A DNA stretch of 64,000 nt, from assembly GCA_951230915.1 (NCBI GenBank), contig OX579636.1, positions 32,919,567 through 32,983,566 of the forward strand, written 5' to 3'. Below are positions 1 to 13,499 of this stretch, in pieces; within the stretch, counting starts at the first letter, position 1; the number at the start of each line of letters is the position of its first letter. This stretch comes from Antitrichia curtipendula. Lineage: Eukaryota > Streptophyta > Bryopsida > Hypnales > Leucodontaceae. The translations under genes and the position numbers were made by a program. The notes below the pieces were generated by a model. That model was not told where the DNA came from and did not search any database. It was given only the letters and a program-made list of their open reading frames with translations.

Positions 1-889
1 ATCCTAGGATATTAAAAATTTCTTCAAATTATCTTATTGGTTTTTTTTTGAAGAACTTGTGGTAATTCCAATAGAATAGATCTCACATCTTTGTAATATT
101 ATGAGTTCATAGTTTATTTTTTATAAATTTGTAAATTTATTTATTTCCAAAATGATTATTTCTAGACTCCAATATCCAAAAGAAAATTCTTGAACATTTC
201 CCTCTCCTAAGTCTCTAAAGTCCTAAACCTTGAGTTGGTCATTCCTAGTAGTGAGCAAGAAAGTTTCTTAGCCCTACAATATTTATATTAAAATATACAA
301 GAATTTATCAATAATGATTCCACTTACTTTACCTTTAATGCATTATCCCCTAATTTTCCTTCACATTGAAATACCCAAAATCCTTACAAAACTAGTTCTC
401 AAAACAATGCAAATATTTTTTTATAGACTAAACTATTAGATATTATTGCTAATTTGATGAAGTATATATTTTAAAGAATTTTAAGTAAAATAATTCGCCT
501 AATTGTGAGATCATAATGCTTAAATTTCAAAATCAAATTGCAGTGGTTCTTTCTAAAGACACAATTTTATCTTTCAAGAATTTTTGGTAAGAAGGAATGT
601 ATTCTATAATTTGATAATACTGTACGTTTATGTCTGATTTGGTACTTGGATGTTGAAATAATTTCATTTTGGCGTTTGAACAATTTAGCAGCTTAATTTG
701 ATTTTCTTGGCTTTTGGCATGTCGTTCTTCCTAATTTTTCAACAATTTTCTTTATAATAATGGTTCAAGGCCATTGTTCCTTTTTACAACTATATTTTTT
801 TTAATTTTCTCAAGAATAATTTTTGAATATTAAGAATTGACAACAATAAAATTTTCTCAAATGTTTAGAAATAGTTGCACAACTATCCT
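1..889. other. A+T-rich spacer, no feature seen
   Basis: Highly A+T-rich sequence with stops in all frames. I recognise no gene, RNA or bounded repeat. Confidence 0.5.
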
Positions 890-1215
890 CTAAAAAGATG
901 ATGCCATCCGTAAAAATCCACCCACCCACTGGCCAAATAAATAGAGTCCGTTGATTATACTAGGGAAAAAAGGACCCCCTCCTTTGCTGTTGATCACGTC
1001 TGGAGGAAAGTAAAGAGGGATTGTTCATCTGGTCGTTAATTTGGATATAGAAAGACAAATACAAATACAGTAATATAGATACTGAAATACTGAAATACAT
1101 ACAAAAATCATTTACCCTTACCATTTGCTGACAAGATTCATTTTGGAAAATACAAAGAGGGGTGAGGCGGGAAAATTAACTAGGCTTTAATGATAGTGGG
1201 TGAATTCGTATGCAC

Positions 1216-1311
<96 letters not shown>

Positions 1312-1435
1312 TTGTATGGATGGATCATATACAAATCCAAAGAAGACAATTAAAAGAATTAATAAGTAACCACATAAATGAGTCTTCTAAGTGACTATGT
1401 GTTCAAAAGACAACACCAACTTTCCATATTTTGGA
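890..1435 (+). repeat. Dispersed repeat copy 1 (partner at 37910-38345)
   Basis: Blocks occur in the same order here and at 37.9-38.3 kb: a segment ending near TTGATCAC, a run of degenerate AATACAAATAC units, a short G-rich block (AGAGGGGTGAGGCGGG here), and a right boundary GTGACTATGTGTTCAAAAGA. This copy is enlarged by a (TA)n microsatellite. No coding capacity; class unknown. Confidence 0.5.
1221..1305. repeat. (TA)n microsatellite, about 80 bp
   Basis: Uninterrupted alternating TA between TGTG and CACA borders. The long Tyr-Ile open frame across it is an artefact of the repeat. Confidence 0.95.
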
Positions 1436-2195
1436 CATGCTCCAATTTTTTTCCTGATTATTTGCAAAATTGAAGTATATGAAGGGTACGTCAAAGGATT
1501 TAATTGAAAATTTATAGAAAAAAATCTAACAAAAAAATTCATTTCTATTTTAAAAACTATTAAATACATTGGAATACCAAATGTTAGGAAAAAACAAAAT
1601 TGCTAATGACTTCAACATGAAATTGGGTATGTTTATTTCAACAGTGAAAATGTTTTAGCAAGCCATGAGAACCTTGAGAATTTTATTTTATTTTATACTT
1701 TGTAAAATTTGAGTTAAAAATAGACCCTAGATGTTATTTTCCACTCTCAAATATGGATCACTATCCACTTAATGTACTGACTTCCAAATGCGCCACTATC
1801 TCAAAAGTGTCATCTTTACTAGATGTACATTTAGTTAATCAATATCTACATCCATTGAAGAAGTGATTTTTAAACATCTACAAAAAAAACTTTTGACCAT
1901 TTATAACTTTTGCATGGAATATTCAAATGAAACATTTATTGATGTGTTGAAATTCTCTTTTAGTTGCCAAGAAAAAAATACAATATTTGACTAGTCTAAT
2001 AATAATAACTATAATCTAACAAAAAATGACGAATTTGGAAGTCCATACTTTACATTTCTTGCAAAAGAATCCGGTGTTGGATCTAATTTAATTGGTTAAG
2101 GGTTAATGTTAGAAAAATTATGCCTACACACATGTCAAAATGATATGGTAGTCTAAATTAATGGCCAACAATCTTATGAACCACATTCCCAGGAC
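1436..2195. other. A+T-rich spacer, nothing recognised
   Basis: No open frame with coding character and no bounded repeat that I can see. Confidence 0.5.
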
Positions 2196-2863
2196 TTAAT
2201 CCCTAAAGGACCATAGAGTATTTTTGGCAACATAGCATTTGGGTCGTCCATTTAGGAATGGAATTTTTATTTTTTTCTTTGAAATTTTTACACAACATGT
2301 AGTTGAGGAGTTGAAGAGTAGCTTTAAGGCATAATAATTTTCATAACTTTTGACTACATTGTTAAAAAGTTATTTTATGATATGTACTTTCTTTTGGACC
2401 TTTGGTAGTACAAGTAGCTCATAATAAAATCAATCTTTTTTTAAATAAAAACTTGCACTTGATTTTTTAGAGTGTTTGCGTGTGTGTGTGTGTGTGTGAT
2501 ATTAGCATTTTTCAATTCTATAATTATATTTTAAATAATTAAATATTTTAAATATATTTCTATTTCTTTCTACTTACTATTTTTTTCAAGTATGAATATG
2601 AAATATTTTTTGTTGAAATTTTTTAAATGTATTCCTAGCTTACTTCTTCAATATATTAATTGGAGAATTACAAGTTGTAAGATCTACACATTTTTGAGTA
2701 AAAAGTGTGAAAAATAAAACCTAACCATTTGAAAAGAGTTGAAAAGACTTCTTTTCAAAATCTAAGCATCATAATCTTGCAATTGGTGAAGCAATTTAAT
2801 CTTTGGAGACTGGTATTTTGAATTAGTTTTGGATATCTAAACATAAAAAACTTTAGGGATTAT
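2196..2863 (-). mobile_element. TTAA element, group A (A4), internally deleted
   Basis: The left end TTAATCCCTAAAGGACCA matches the left end of the 44836-45776 copy. The two stay alignable through the block with GTAGCTTTRAGGC and the AACTTTTGACTAC segment. The middle is replaced by a (TG)n tract at 2480-2498. Homology resumes at ATTTTTCAATTC and runs to a degenerate right end CTTTAGGGATTAT. Orientation is the reverse of the 7176 copy. Confidence 0.55.
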
Positions 2864-4199
2864 TTTAATTTACTTCTATGGGTTGACAAAGTTAGTTAGG
2901 TTTGTTGATGTTTCTTGATATTGTCATGGCTTTCCATCAACTACTCCCCATTTGTCTTGCAATTGATAACATCTTAGAATTTTTTACACGGATTGGCATT
3001 TGAAACAAATTGGTTATCCTTTCAAAAGTATACGCACCTATAAGTAGCAGTAAATAAAATTGAGCATATTTTATACCATTAGAAATAAATTTATTTTGTT
3101 AGATCTTATTGGCAACTAAAAGACGACTCTATCACACTTTAACATGCATTATTTGGACATTGTATAAATAAGTTATGAATCTTTAAAATATTGTCTCTAA
3201 ATTTTTCAAAAAACATTAGTAGGCTATCATGTACATTTGTGTTTTGATTGTGTATATCATGTGTAAGCAATTTATAGAAAATAGTGAGGCTTTTTAGTCT
3301 AAATGTAGGTGTTGCATTTTGAGTTATGTATTGATATTGAGTGTACATATTTTACAAGTTAAACTCATGTTGAGGTAACCAAAGAATTATTGCTTAATAT
3401 GTGCATCAGCTATTTAAGAGAGCTTAGATTCTATTTTTGGATGTACTTATTTCCAATACTTTAAAGGGTTTTTTTTATTCATTTATGTGATTTTCAAAAT
3501 ATGCATTCTAGGAGAAATTAGGATTTTTTTTTATTACCAAAAAGATCCAAAAAAAAAAAATTATAGATCAATAATAGGAACCTTGCTCAAACCCTAATTC
3601 AAACAATTTTGGGTGTTATTACCTTTCAACTACAGTTTTTTCATTACACCTAAAAATGAAGGGCCTATCTTTATGGTCATCAACCATACACATATCCATT
3701 GGCCGTACAAAAAAGTACATTTCTTGTTTCCACATACACACACTTAAACTTAAAAGCATTCATCTAATAGTTTACATCCTCTGCATCCATATATAATGGT
3801 TAATTGTAAATGTTAGTTAACCCTTAAATGACGGGCTCATAACTATGGAAATCGTTTGTTTTGTCACCGTGTGAATTGTTGGATTAAAATATTGCAAAAG
3901 CACTCATAGAAAGACAAACTACTGTAGATTATCTTCCCTTTTCACACAAAATTGGGAGGATGAATAGTTTCACTTTTGTCCTACATGGAGAGATTCTTTG
4001 TCATTCATTGGCCAAAAAATGTCCTCGGCGGCTTTTACGGGTTAAAATCCTTCCACTTTTTTCCAAAGAGTTTGTCCAATGGATAAAATGTCGTACAATT
4101 GGGAGAGGTGTGCTAGTCCTTCTCATACCATTGTTTACTTACCTATGAGCCCAGGTTTTCTTTTGAATCTTTGAAAAGGACCCTCCCTACAGTGAACAA
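2864..4199. other. A+T-rich spacer; isolated TTAACCCTTAAATG end at 3817
   Basis: A TTAACCCTTAAATG sequence at 3817 resembles a TTAA-element terminus, but I find no partner end. Otherwise nothing is recognised. The small open frame at 3960-4148 has no identifiable product. Confidence 0.35.
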
Positions 4200-5160
4200 A
4201 ATTGTCTTCCATGACTCCTCCGCCCACCCCAATCCTTCAATCAGCAGCTGATATTCCCCTCCCCAGCATGTAACAAAGCATCAATACACCCCCTGCGAGC
4301 ATGTGGAGGCCCATTGCCTGGTTATACAATGTTTTGCTACTACTTTCCAAGGCTGCTTGCCGCATTTTTTGTCAGTTTTTTGATGCCCTACAATCACCCC
4401 AAAAGCAAGGGCTTGTACTACCAGTACGTGGGAGTGAGTTGTTCTAAAGACTGCGGTAGGCTGCTAATAGGCTGCTAATAGGCTGCTAAATAGGCTGCTG
4501 CTGGCTGCTGTGCCCAAGGCATGGAGCTTTCATGCCATGGGTAGTACCTGGAATCCCATCCTTCCTTTAGGGCAAGTACATGAGGGGTCTTTCGTTCCTT
4601 GAGATCGTGTGGCTCCCGTCTTTTGATGTTCTCCAGTTGAAACTCAGGACAAGAAGCCTTGAATCCTGGATGGCTCATTCCAATCAAGATTTGGGTAGAC
4701 CCTTCATTTAAGGAGGCTGCGGGGTGGGGGGTGTTGTACCATATTCGATTCCATCATTTGCGGCTTGCCACATTTTTGTAATGCAATCTACATTTATGAG
4801 GGTTCAAGTCAAAGCAGTACCTCCAAGCTCTTATTACAGTCACTCACCTTTGTCCTATTACGGGAGTGTTTTTTGTTTTTTCAGACACCAAGGAGACGAA
4901 ATTTCATTGGTGAGGGGTACGAAATTCAACGATGCCAGCCACAAAGTGACCTGGCTGCGTGGTGCCCTATTAATTTAGTGTTGGTGGCAAAAGGAACTTG
5001 CATACAACGCGAGGAATGTTTTTAAGAGAGACAACCCATTTCTGACCACTTAAAGCAGTTACGTGAATCTGGAGCTCGGGGTTCTTGAGAAGGGAAAATT
5101 TTCCCTTGTACGGAAATAGAGTTTGGAAGGATTCCATAATTTTTCGGGCTTTTTTTTTTA
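4200..5160. other. Less A+T-rich island without a recognised gene; GGCTGCTAATA tandem at 4457-4510
   Basis: A compositional island with several short open frames on both strands, none matching a family I know. A short tandem array of TAGGCTGCTAA-like units (about 11-13 bp) lies at 4457-4510. It could be an exon remnant or an old repeat. Confidence 0.3.
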
Positions 5161-7175
5161 ATCAAAACATAATTACCATAAAATTTTCAGCTGAAGATTT
5201 TGTTCAACCCATACTAATCATGTAGGTCTTCCTATTTTCAACCAAGGGCTACTGGAAAAATCTAATAAGGGTTGGTTGCAATGTTGAGAGTCTTGTAGCC
5301 AACTATAATGCGCCACAACTATACCAGAAATTGTTCCATAATTTATCGTTGCTCATCTCTTCCTGCACAAAAAAAGAATGGCCTACATGGCCAGAATGGG
5401 AGGGGGCGGGGTGATCAAGAATAGGTCATTTTCCTTATTACCAATGGGATGTTTGTGAAGACTCTTGAATATGAATAACATTAACTAATAATAAAATTTA
5501 GTATTAATCACATTATTTAGTTTTTACTCTTGGTAAATATTTTAAACTATATTTAAGCTCATTTTGCAACACACACAAATAGGACAAATTAATGTAGTAG
5601 TGATTTTTTATTTTTTGGGAGGGGAGGGGAGGACCCTACTAGTAGTGATGATAAGGGCAAAATGGTTGCATTTATATTTAATTTAACCTTTTTTCATGTT
5701 CTTTTAGGTCAATCATCAATTCTAAAGGGATGTTTATAATTTTGGACATATTAAAAAAGACTTTGATCACTAGTCTTGCTAAACATGCTTGCATATTTAC
5801 AAGCAATCATTCATATTGGAGGTGTTTTTGGTCTTGGAAAAAAAAAATTTGAAAAAGGAGGATGTATCTAGTTGGACTAATGGTTAGTGATATTTAGAGC
5901 ATAGACCATGTAATTTTGTAGCAATCTAACATAATTTTATGTCCTTAAATTTTAGCTTTTTACGTTCATTTTGCAAAATACACTAGAAAATGGCATATTT
6001 GACAACTTTGACCCGTAATGTACCCCTATTCTTTAGATAAATATCCCTAATATTGACCTTATTTTTAGAGCAAAACCATATGAATTCATCTCTAAAATGT
6101 CCACCCTATGAACATGATAATATTAAGTTGATTTTGGATACACTTATAATTGCACTATTTGAAATGTCAGCTTTGTAAACCAAAAAAATGTGCCCTAAAA
6201 AGACCTACATCTAGTCCAATTTGCTATGTAGGTGATTTTGTGGGCCTTTTATCTAATCCATGTGCGTCCTCTGGTTCTAATTGTATCAACATTTTGAAAT
6301 TTCATAGCTTATACATGATAATACAATGTCATAAAATACATACTAAGAGAAATTTGAAATCATCTTTTAATCACCAATAATTCAACAAAAAAATAAATCA
6401 ATTTAATCTTTAAAGATCCTTGCAAGTGTAAGGGGTATTTTGAAAGACAAACCTTAATTTTCACCTAGTTCTTGATTTTAAATGTTTTAAAGCTTAACTA
6501 AAAAATATAGATCTAATAACATACATTTTTTATTCTATTTTAATTTTTTGGAAACAATTAAAATTGTAGTTTTTGTGACACTTTGAAGTTTGAAGGCAGC
6601 ATTTTGAAAGCTTTAAATACACCACTTTTGAACTTTTCTATCAAATTTCTCTTGGTGTGAGCTCAAAGACCACATTAGCTACACCATAATATCAATCACT
6701 ATGATCTCCATTTTCGTTCAAATTTTCATTCTATTTTTTTAATTTTTTTAATTTTTATAGAAAATAATATAAAATTCATTATAATATTTTTAATTATGAA
6801 AAAATGATGATATATTTTAGACATATAGTCCTATATAAGAAAATATCAAAATATCAAAATGTGTATTTTAACGTATTAAATGAATGAAGTTTGACCAAAC
6901 ACAAACATAGAATGCCTTTCAAGGGTTATAGTAAAATACTCATTGTGCTCAAATACTCATTCATATAATTTTAAGTACAACTACTTTCAATTGAATACAT
7001 GATTTTATTGTATAAAATCATATTAGTCTATACTTCAAAGTTTTCAATCCCATGATTATTAATTATCAACAACTGAAGGTCTAATATTTAGCTTATATGG
7101 TAACCTGTTCTAGTGGATGTAGACTTCTTCATTTATGTTGCTACAATATTTTTCTTCAAACACATTGTCTATTTT
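5161..7175. other. A+T-rich spacer, nothing recognised
   Basis: No gene or well-bounded repeat is seen. The short open frames (for example 6150-6380) lack domain signatures. Confidence 0.5.
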
Positions 7176-8107
7176 TTAACCCCTAAAGAACCATGACTAT
7201 GTTTTCACCAAAACCACTCCAAAACTGTCATTTCTAGTACAAGCACCAAATTTTTGAAATTTTTTGACACATAGGATTGTAGGATCTTGTAGTATGTTGA
7301 CTTTAAAACATGTGGTAATAAATTCAAAAATTTCCACCACGTGGAATTTGTAGATTGCAAGATGCAAGCATTCAAATTCATTGGAATCTTTATTTTGGCC
7401 CTACAAAAAACAAGGCAATTGTACTTCACAAGCTCACTTTTCTATGAAAAAATGTTCAAAATGGTGGTGCTTCTTTAGATTCTTTTTCCTAGACAAGTTG
7501 GCTACATGCTTAAAAATTTCACATCATTTGGAAATGTACAACATAGAGGCCAAAAATAGTAAGTAGAAAGAAGTAGTGAATGATTCAAAATACAAAATTG
7601 TTAAGAATTTGGTTATGGAATTGAAAAACTCCAATTCCAATGGTTGCAATGATGTAATAAACAACCTACATCCTACAATTTTATTTTATTTTTTAAATAT
7701 TGAAAATTGAGTGAAATAAAGGATTTCAAAGTTTGATTTAGAGTAGATAATCAATAACTACACACAAACAGAACTCCTCATGACTTTTGACTCATTGATC
7801 AAATGGAATGATTCAAAGCTTTCTATGTATATATAACTCTTGGAAATAAATTTCAAAATTTAGTTTCCAAAAAAAATGATTTAAGAAAATTTGCCTGGAT
7901 TGCCCATTTTATTAAAAAAATAACATATTAGTCCATAACTTTTGACTCACATTTCCATATGTTATGAAATTTAGTGCATATAAAATATATTCCTTGTCCC
8001 CACCTTCTATTAAAATTTTAGCCTAAAATATGCAAATCTCTAGTCACTCGTACCTGCCCAAAATTTCTATGTTGCCAAAAAATGTATGTTGGTCCTTCAG
8101 GGGTTAA
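7176..8107 (+). mobile_element. TTAA element, group A (A1), about 932 bp
   Basis: TTAA at 7176-7179 is followed by CCCCTAAAGAACCATGAC. The right end reads GGTCCTTCAGGGG followed by TTAA at 8104-8107, so the inverted termini are CCCCTRAAGRACCA. The interior is A+T-rich and has no transposase frame. Homologous copies lie at 2196, 21202, 44836 and to the right of the gap at 62068. Confidence 0.75.
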
Positions 8108-11100
8108 GATCTACATTGTATTACATGATGTGGCATTTAGTGCTTAACCACTTCACACCACGTGAACTCATGGGTTGAGGTGTGATTTACTTAGCCCCTT
8201 GAGGGAACACCCTTTATTAAATTTAGTACCCCTTGAGTTTATAGGATATTTTTAATAGGCATATCTTCCAAATAGGACCTATTTTATGGCACCCTAATAA
8301 TTTCTAATTTTCTAATATACCTAAACTTATCCTAGGCTATCTTTATTGCCATCTTGAGAGATTGAAAGTTTTAGCGATTATGTTTTAGTAATGATGTTTC
8401 AGTGCTTAGATTCTTTCATAAACCAATTGTTATCTTGACCAATAGAACATAAGTGAATGTCAAATATGTAGTATTGTACTTGAAGAAATAAACAAGTAAC
8501 TATACAATGAATAGCAAAAAATTGATACCAATGAATGACTTTTGACATTCTTCACATTTAGAATAGTTTATATAAAAATTGGCTTACAAAAGAACTAGGG
8601 AATACACTGCAATAGACATGGCTATTTTGGGGTTTAAAATGCAACATTAAGATTGTTGAAACCACATTAAAAAGAACAAACTAAGCATGATGCTAAACTT
8701 GTAAAACATAAACACATTCCACAATGACCTAAATGTGCAACACATCCTATAAAACACTACAACTGTGTCAATGGTGTAATCCACAATTGTTGCATTGGGA
8801 CTCGGGGAGGTCACTCTGCGAAAAGTAGAAAACCACGTGAGTTAAACTATAGGGTGAAATTTATTCATTAGAGCAAAAATTTATAAATGATGTAGATCTA
8901 TTTTAGCCTGGATTTAATTCTTGAAACATCATTATATATAAAATAGGGTATTGAAAAATCTTTTGATTTAAAAAAAAAGTAGATATAAATTAGTGTGAAT
9001 AAAATCACAGAAGAACAAACATTAATTATAGAATGAGTATAATCCTTAGTTCTTCTAAAGAATGAATGAAAAATATTATGTTTTAACTATTTAACGCTTT
9101 ATACAAGAAGATGTGTTAAAAATAAATCATCAAAGATGCTTTTTTAGTGTATTTTGGTACCTCCTAGCTCCTTGTTTAAGTTGTTTTGAATCTCAACTTT
9201 AGCCATGAAAATGTTCTCTTTTGAATCCAACTAATAAAATGAAGCAAACCAAGTCTAGTTTCTATTCCAATTTGAAATTATGAAAAATTCCTAAAATTTA
9301 GTGTTTTATTGCAATGTGAATTTCATGAATATAACCATAGTTTACTAATTTTCTAAATATAAAAAACCTTCATTATCAAACAAAACAAAATTCCTAAAGT
9401 TTATAAATACTATACCGTGCCAAAAATTAAGTTAGATTTTCATTTATAATTACCTATAGGGTGCTTAAAATTAAGACCAAGTAGCTTTTTTTCTACTAAA
9501 AGGGTCCTTTAAAATCATGATTACTAAGTAAATAGCCTCCAAACAAATAGGTGGTTAACGCACGAGGTTACAAAACATAAGGGGAAGTGACCTCCCCGAG
9601 CATTGGGATGGCACGTTCACATTCATGCCATCACACAAATTTCGGCACAAACTTTTTAGCTCCATAACTGTTAGGGCTTGCAAAAGCAAAGTTATCAACC
9701 TAGGGTTGATGCAGAGGACCAAGCTCCAAGTATGGCTCAAGACTTTGCAATTTGTTTGAAACTTCATATAATAGTAGCTTCTATAGGGTCATCCAACCAT
9801 CACCACATTTGTGAGTCACATCCTACATGGCTAATCAAAGGACATATATGGTACTCAAATCTTGCATCCACTTGTTGAGCAAGACAACCAAGTCCCAAGT
9901 GAGTTTAGGATAAATTTGCCTTATTCAAACAATGACCACAAACTGTTTAGGATACAATTGCAAGGTTCCTTCTAAAAATTAAAAAATAGAAATGAAGACA
10001 ACATACACTTGCAATTGACAACAAAAATATATCAACATATTCACAACAAGATTGTACAAATGAGTGAGGAAAGCAACATACTTGTAATACACAACATGTT
10101 GTTAACCTACTTTTGAACTCCGTGAAGAAACCCATGAGTACCTTAGACAAAATGCCAAAAACTTTGGAGAATGAAGAAGTGTAGTCCCTCACAAGCCCTA
10201 GTCCACTTTAATCTTAGATGCACCCAAAGTCATTGACCACATATAGAGCACTTTAAGCCAAGAATAGGGAAGCTATTAAAGCAACGTGAGGCAAACATTG
10301 TCCCAAATGAATCCTAAATCCCAAACTTAGGGTGCCTCCCTTCAATGACAAGTTGTCCAATATAGGATCCAAGCTAACTTAGTAAGCATTTTTGAGAGTA
10401 ATGTACACTATATATTTTTAATTTTTCAATTAAGGTATTGACCCTACAAACACTTGGTACACTATATTAAAAAATTCACCTTATTTACTTCTTTTTCTCT
10501 CTTAATACACGTGATAAAAAGTCATCCTATATTAGTTATATATTTTTAATGTAAATGTGACCTTATATTTTTCTAAATGACTTATAATTTTTATCTCAAA
10601 ATATTTAATGGCATCCTATATTAGTCCTTACGTAGTTTTCTTATACCTACAAGCAATGTCTCTCCTCCGAGCTTAGTCCATGTTGCATTGTAATTGAGTC
10701 TTTGATCATTAAGAATGTCATGATAGTGTTTGCACCTTGCTAGGATCAACTAGCATTTGAGGTGTTGAAGGGAAGGGTATCCCTTAACTTAGCATTCTTA
10801 TCAAGGCAATTTTTGTATGTGTTTTGAGACGGAGCATTATTGTAAAGATTTTATGTGTCTTTTTTTCTATTTATAAAGCATGGAGTTTCTTTCTTACACA
10901 TTTATACTCTTAGATTTTTTTTATGGTAGAGTAAGACATTACTTAACAAAGTTGTAAGATGGATTTAAACCTTCTTCTTTGAGAGCATGTTTGTAACACC
11001 TTCTTTTGTAGCTAGTTTAAATGACAATTGAAACTGCCAATTTATTTGCTTAAAGAAAAGTTTACTTGCCCATTTACAATAGTATAGTCATTTTTGTGAT

Positions 11101-11487
11101 GAACAATTAGCATTGTATATAATTTCATGCAATTTTAACTGATCTTACAAAATACCACTTCTCAAAAATAAAAATTTATTTTTTGGTAATTTTTTCATTT
11201 GATCTTCATAGAATTATAATATAATTGATATTAAAAAAAATTGGTAATGATCCTAAAAGAATTAATTGAACCTCATTTAATATAGAAACTAATTTTTATG
11301 ATTTTGAATGTAATTCATTTGAGCAATTAATTTTTAAAGATCCAATTACAATCTCAGATTACAATTTAGAAATTTGTTAAATTCTAGATAAGTGATGTCA
11401 TGAGATTTATTAGTCAAAGGGCAGATCCTAAAAGATTTTGAAATCTCTAAGTAGGGAGATTTGTGCTCAACATTCTTTGCATGTATA
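8108..11487. other. A+T-rich spacer, no feature recognised
   Basis: About 3.4 kb without a defensible gene or bounded element. Small frames at 9555-9878 and 9947-10192 show no domain signature. Confidence 0.45.
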
Positions 11488-12300
11488 TTATCCCTAAAGT
11501 CCCAAAATTCCCTCAACAAACTTTTGGAATTTTGGATAGGCTTGTTTGACGTCAATTTTTGACACGATTCTTTGAAACTTTTTTGGAGATTGAAAATCAC
11601 ATTAGCTTTTTGATAATATAATTTTTTTATTTCAATTGGTGCTTGGAAACAAAAGTTACGCCACCCTAAGTGTAAAAAATTGTTCGTTGGGCAGTACAAA
11701 AAAATCACAAAATATTGAATTATTTATTTTTTTCTAAAGATTATATTTTTCTCTACATGTGAAGCTTTGGTTTATATGCCATACTTAACTACTTATGGAC
11801 TTTTGAAAGTCCATAATTAATAATGGTCATTGGGAGATCTTACAATGGTCATTAGGAGGTAATCTAAAACATCAAGAGATCAATAGAAACAATGGGAGAT
11901 CTATACAAACATTGGGAGATCTCACAATGTTATTATCCCGTGATCTTTGGATGTTTAGTCCATAATTTGTGGAATAGTCTAAAAGTTGTTAAATGTGTCA
12001 TTTATTCCATTTGGATTAGTGATGTAAAAGTTATAGAATCATGGAAGAAATTTTAGAAACTTTGAAAGTGTAGATTTCTTCCACATATGGTACATCATAA
12101 AGAATGATTGTTGTAAGAGGAAAAATAATAATTTTTACTTGAAAGAACAAATAGATACTATGCACATCTCTTCAAGGATAATGTAATACAATTCAATTCA
12201 TCTATTTTGTATGGAAATAGGCCTTAATTGCACACATTTTGAAGGCCTTAGTAAACAAAGATGACCAAAATCAAGTTTATTCTTAAATATCTCAAGACAT
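11488..12300 (-). mobile_element. Decayed TTAA element, group B (B8), split by a small MITE; right end not found
   Basis: The left end TTATCCCTAAAGTCCC is a degenerate group B terminus. The conserved block TTTCAATTGGTGCTTGGAAA and the AAGCTTTG...ATTCCATTTGG segment follow, interrupted by an insertion at 11776-12001. I cannot place the other terminus. The 120-residue frame on the minus strand here is a by-product. Confidence 0.5.
11776..12001. mobile_element. MITE with 4-bp TSD (TTAT), nested in the group B element
   Basis: Inverted termini ATGCCATACTTAACTACTT and, read inward from the right, ATGACACATTTAACAACTT. It interrupts a group B element at a point that is continuous in other copies, and TTAT flanks it on both sides (11772-11775, 12002-12005). 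A near-perfect palindrome centred on GGACTTTTGAAAGTCC lies just inside the left end. A second copy is at 54278-54518. Confidence 0.7.
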
Positions 12301-13499
12301 GCTAGGTATCTAACTAAAAATGTAGTAGGAAGGTTTTATAACTTTTTAAGTTGCATATAATAGAGTTGAAGCAATTTGAATGAATCTAGTTCTCATTAAC
12401 ACATGAAGAGATTTTTTTTGTTATGATTATTTATATAAGATCTCTAGTTCTTTCTGAAATTGGGGTGAATCTGGCAAGAGTTTATTTGTTTTGGATTCCA
12501 AATTTACTAGATAGTGGCAAAATAGGCAAAAATTGCATCCAAAATTGAGATTGTTTTGGCTACTTCTAATTTTGTAATTGGAAGTACAAAGTGTCTACTA
12601 GAATATTATTGAATTTTGTAGAAAAAATAAAATTTATTTGAAATTTTTATAATCTCCTACATACTTATAGTCTAATAATTTTAAACCTATAATAATTACA
12701 AATTTTGGTGTAATTTTTTTCTCTCAAAATTGAATTTCATGCTGTTATAAATATATCCACAATTGAAACCATAATCTTTTATATCATTTTTAATAACATG
12801 ATGATGGCCATAACATTCTTGAACTTTAAGACATGGGCCCCTTTAATTCCCATGAATCAAAGTTCTTTTCACTGTAGAAAATCTTGAATATAAGTTTGTC
12901 CATGAATTGTGGGCTATTATAAATTAGAAGGAATTATCTCAAGTACAATTGGGTCCAATCTTACAAAAAAAAATCTCCAAGTAGATTCAACTAACAAAAA
13001 GTCTATGAACTTCAAGATGCTTGAGTTCGAATTGCTAAAAAATGCATAGATTTTCAACCCACAAATTGCGTTGGAATCATAGTAAAGTGTTTTTAAATAT
13101 CATACAACAACTTCCAATAAAGTGCAGTCAAGTTTATGGTATGAAGAAGTTAGTTTGGCTTCCTAATTCACCATAGAGAATCTTTAGAAGATAGTCAAAA
13201 ATTTATTGTGACATCAGAACAGAATGAAAAAACAAGCAAGAAATGATATAAGTAATTAAAGTGGTTTGGAACCAACATATCTTTACATCAATTGCAAATG
13301 CTCATTTCTAATATGCCCAATAGAATGCAATTTGTAATTTCAACAAAAGGTGGCAACACTAGATGGTAGATAGCTTGTAGAAAAAATCCAAATTGTTATA
13401 CATATGATTTTGAATCTCCTCTGTATATATTTGTTATAATAATCAACTATTCTTAACAACAATTCCAATACAATTTGTAGTTTGGAGATCTGTTTATTT
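12301..13499. other. A+T-rich spacer, nothing recognised
   Basis: No gene or bounded repeat seen. Confidence 0.45.

Noticed and set aside
1200..1394. 64-residue open frame with a long Tyr-Ile run
   Set aside because: It is the translation of a (TA)n microsatellite.
11346..11708. 120-residue minus-strand frame
   Set aside because: It spans the end of a decayed group B TTAA element and adjoining spacer; related copies have no matching frame, so it is not coding.
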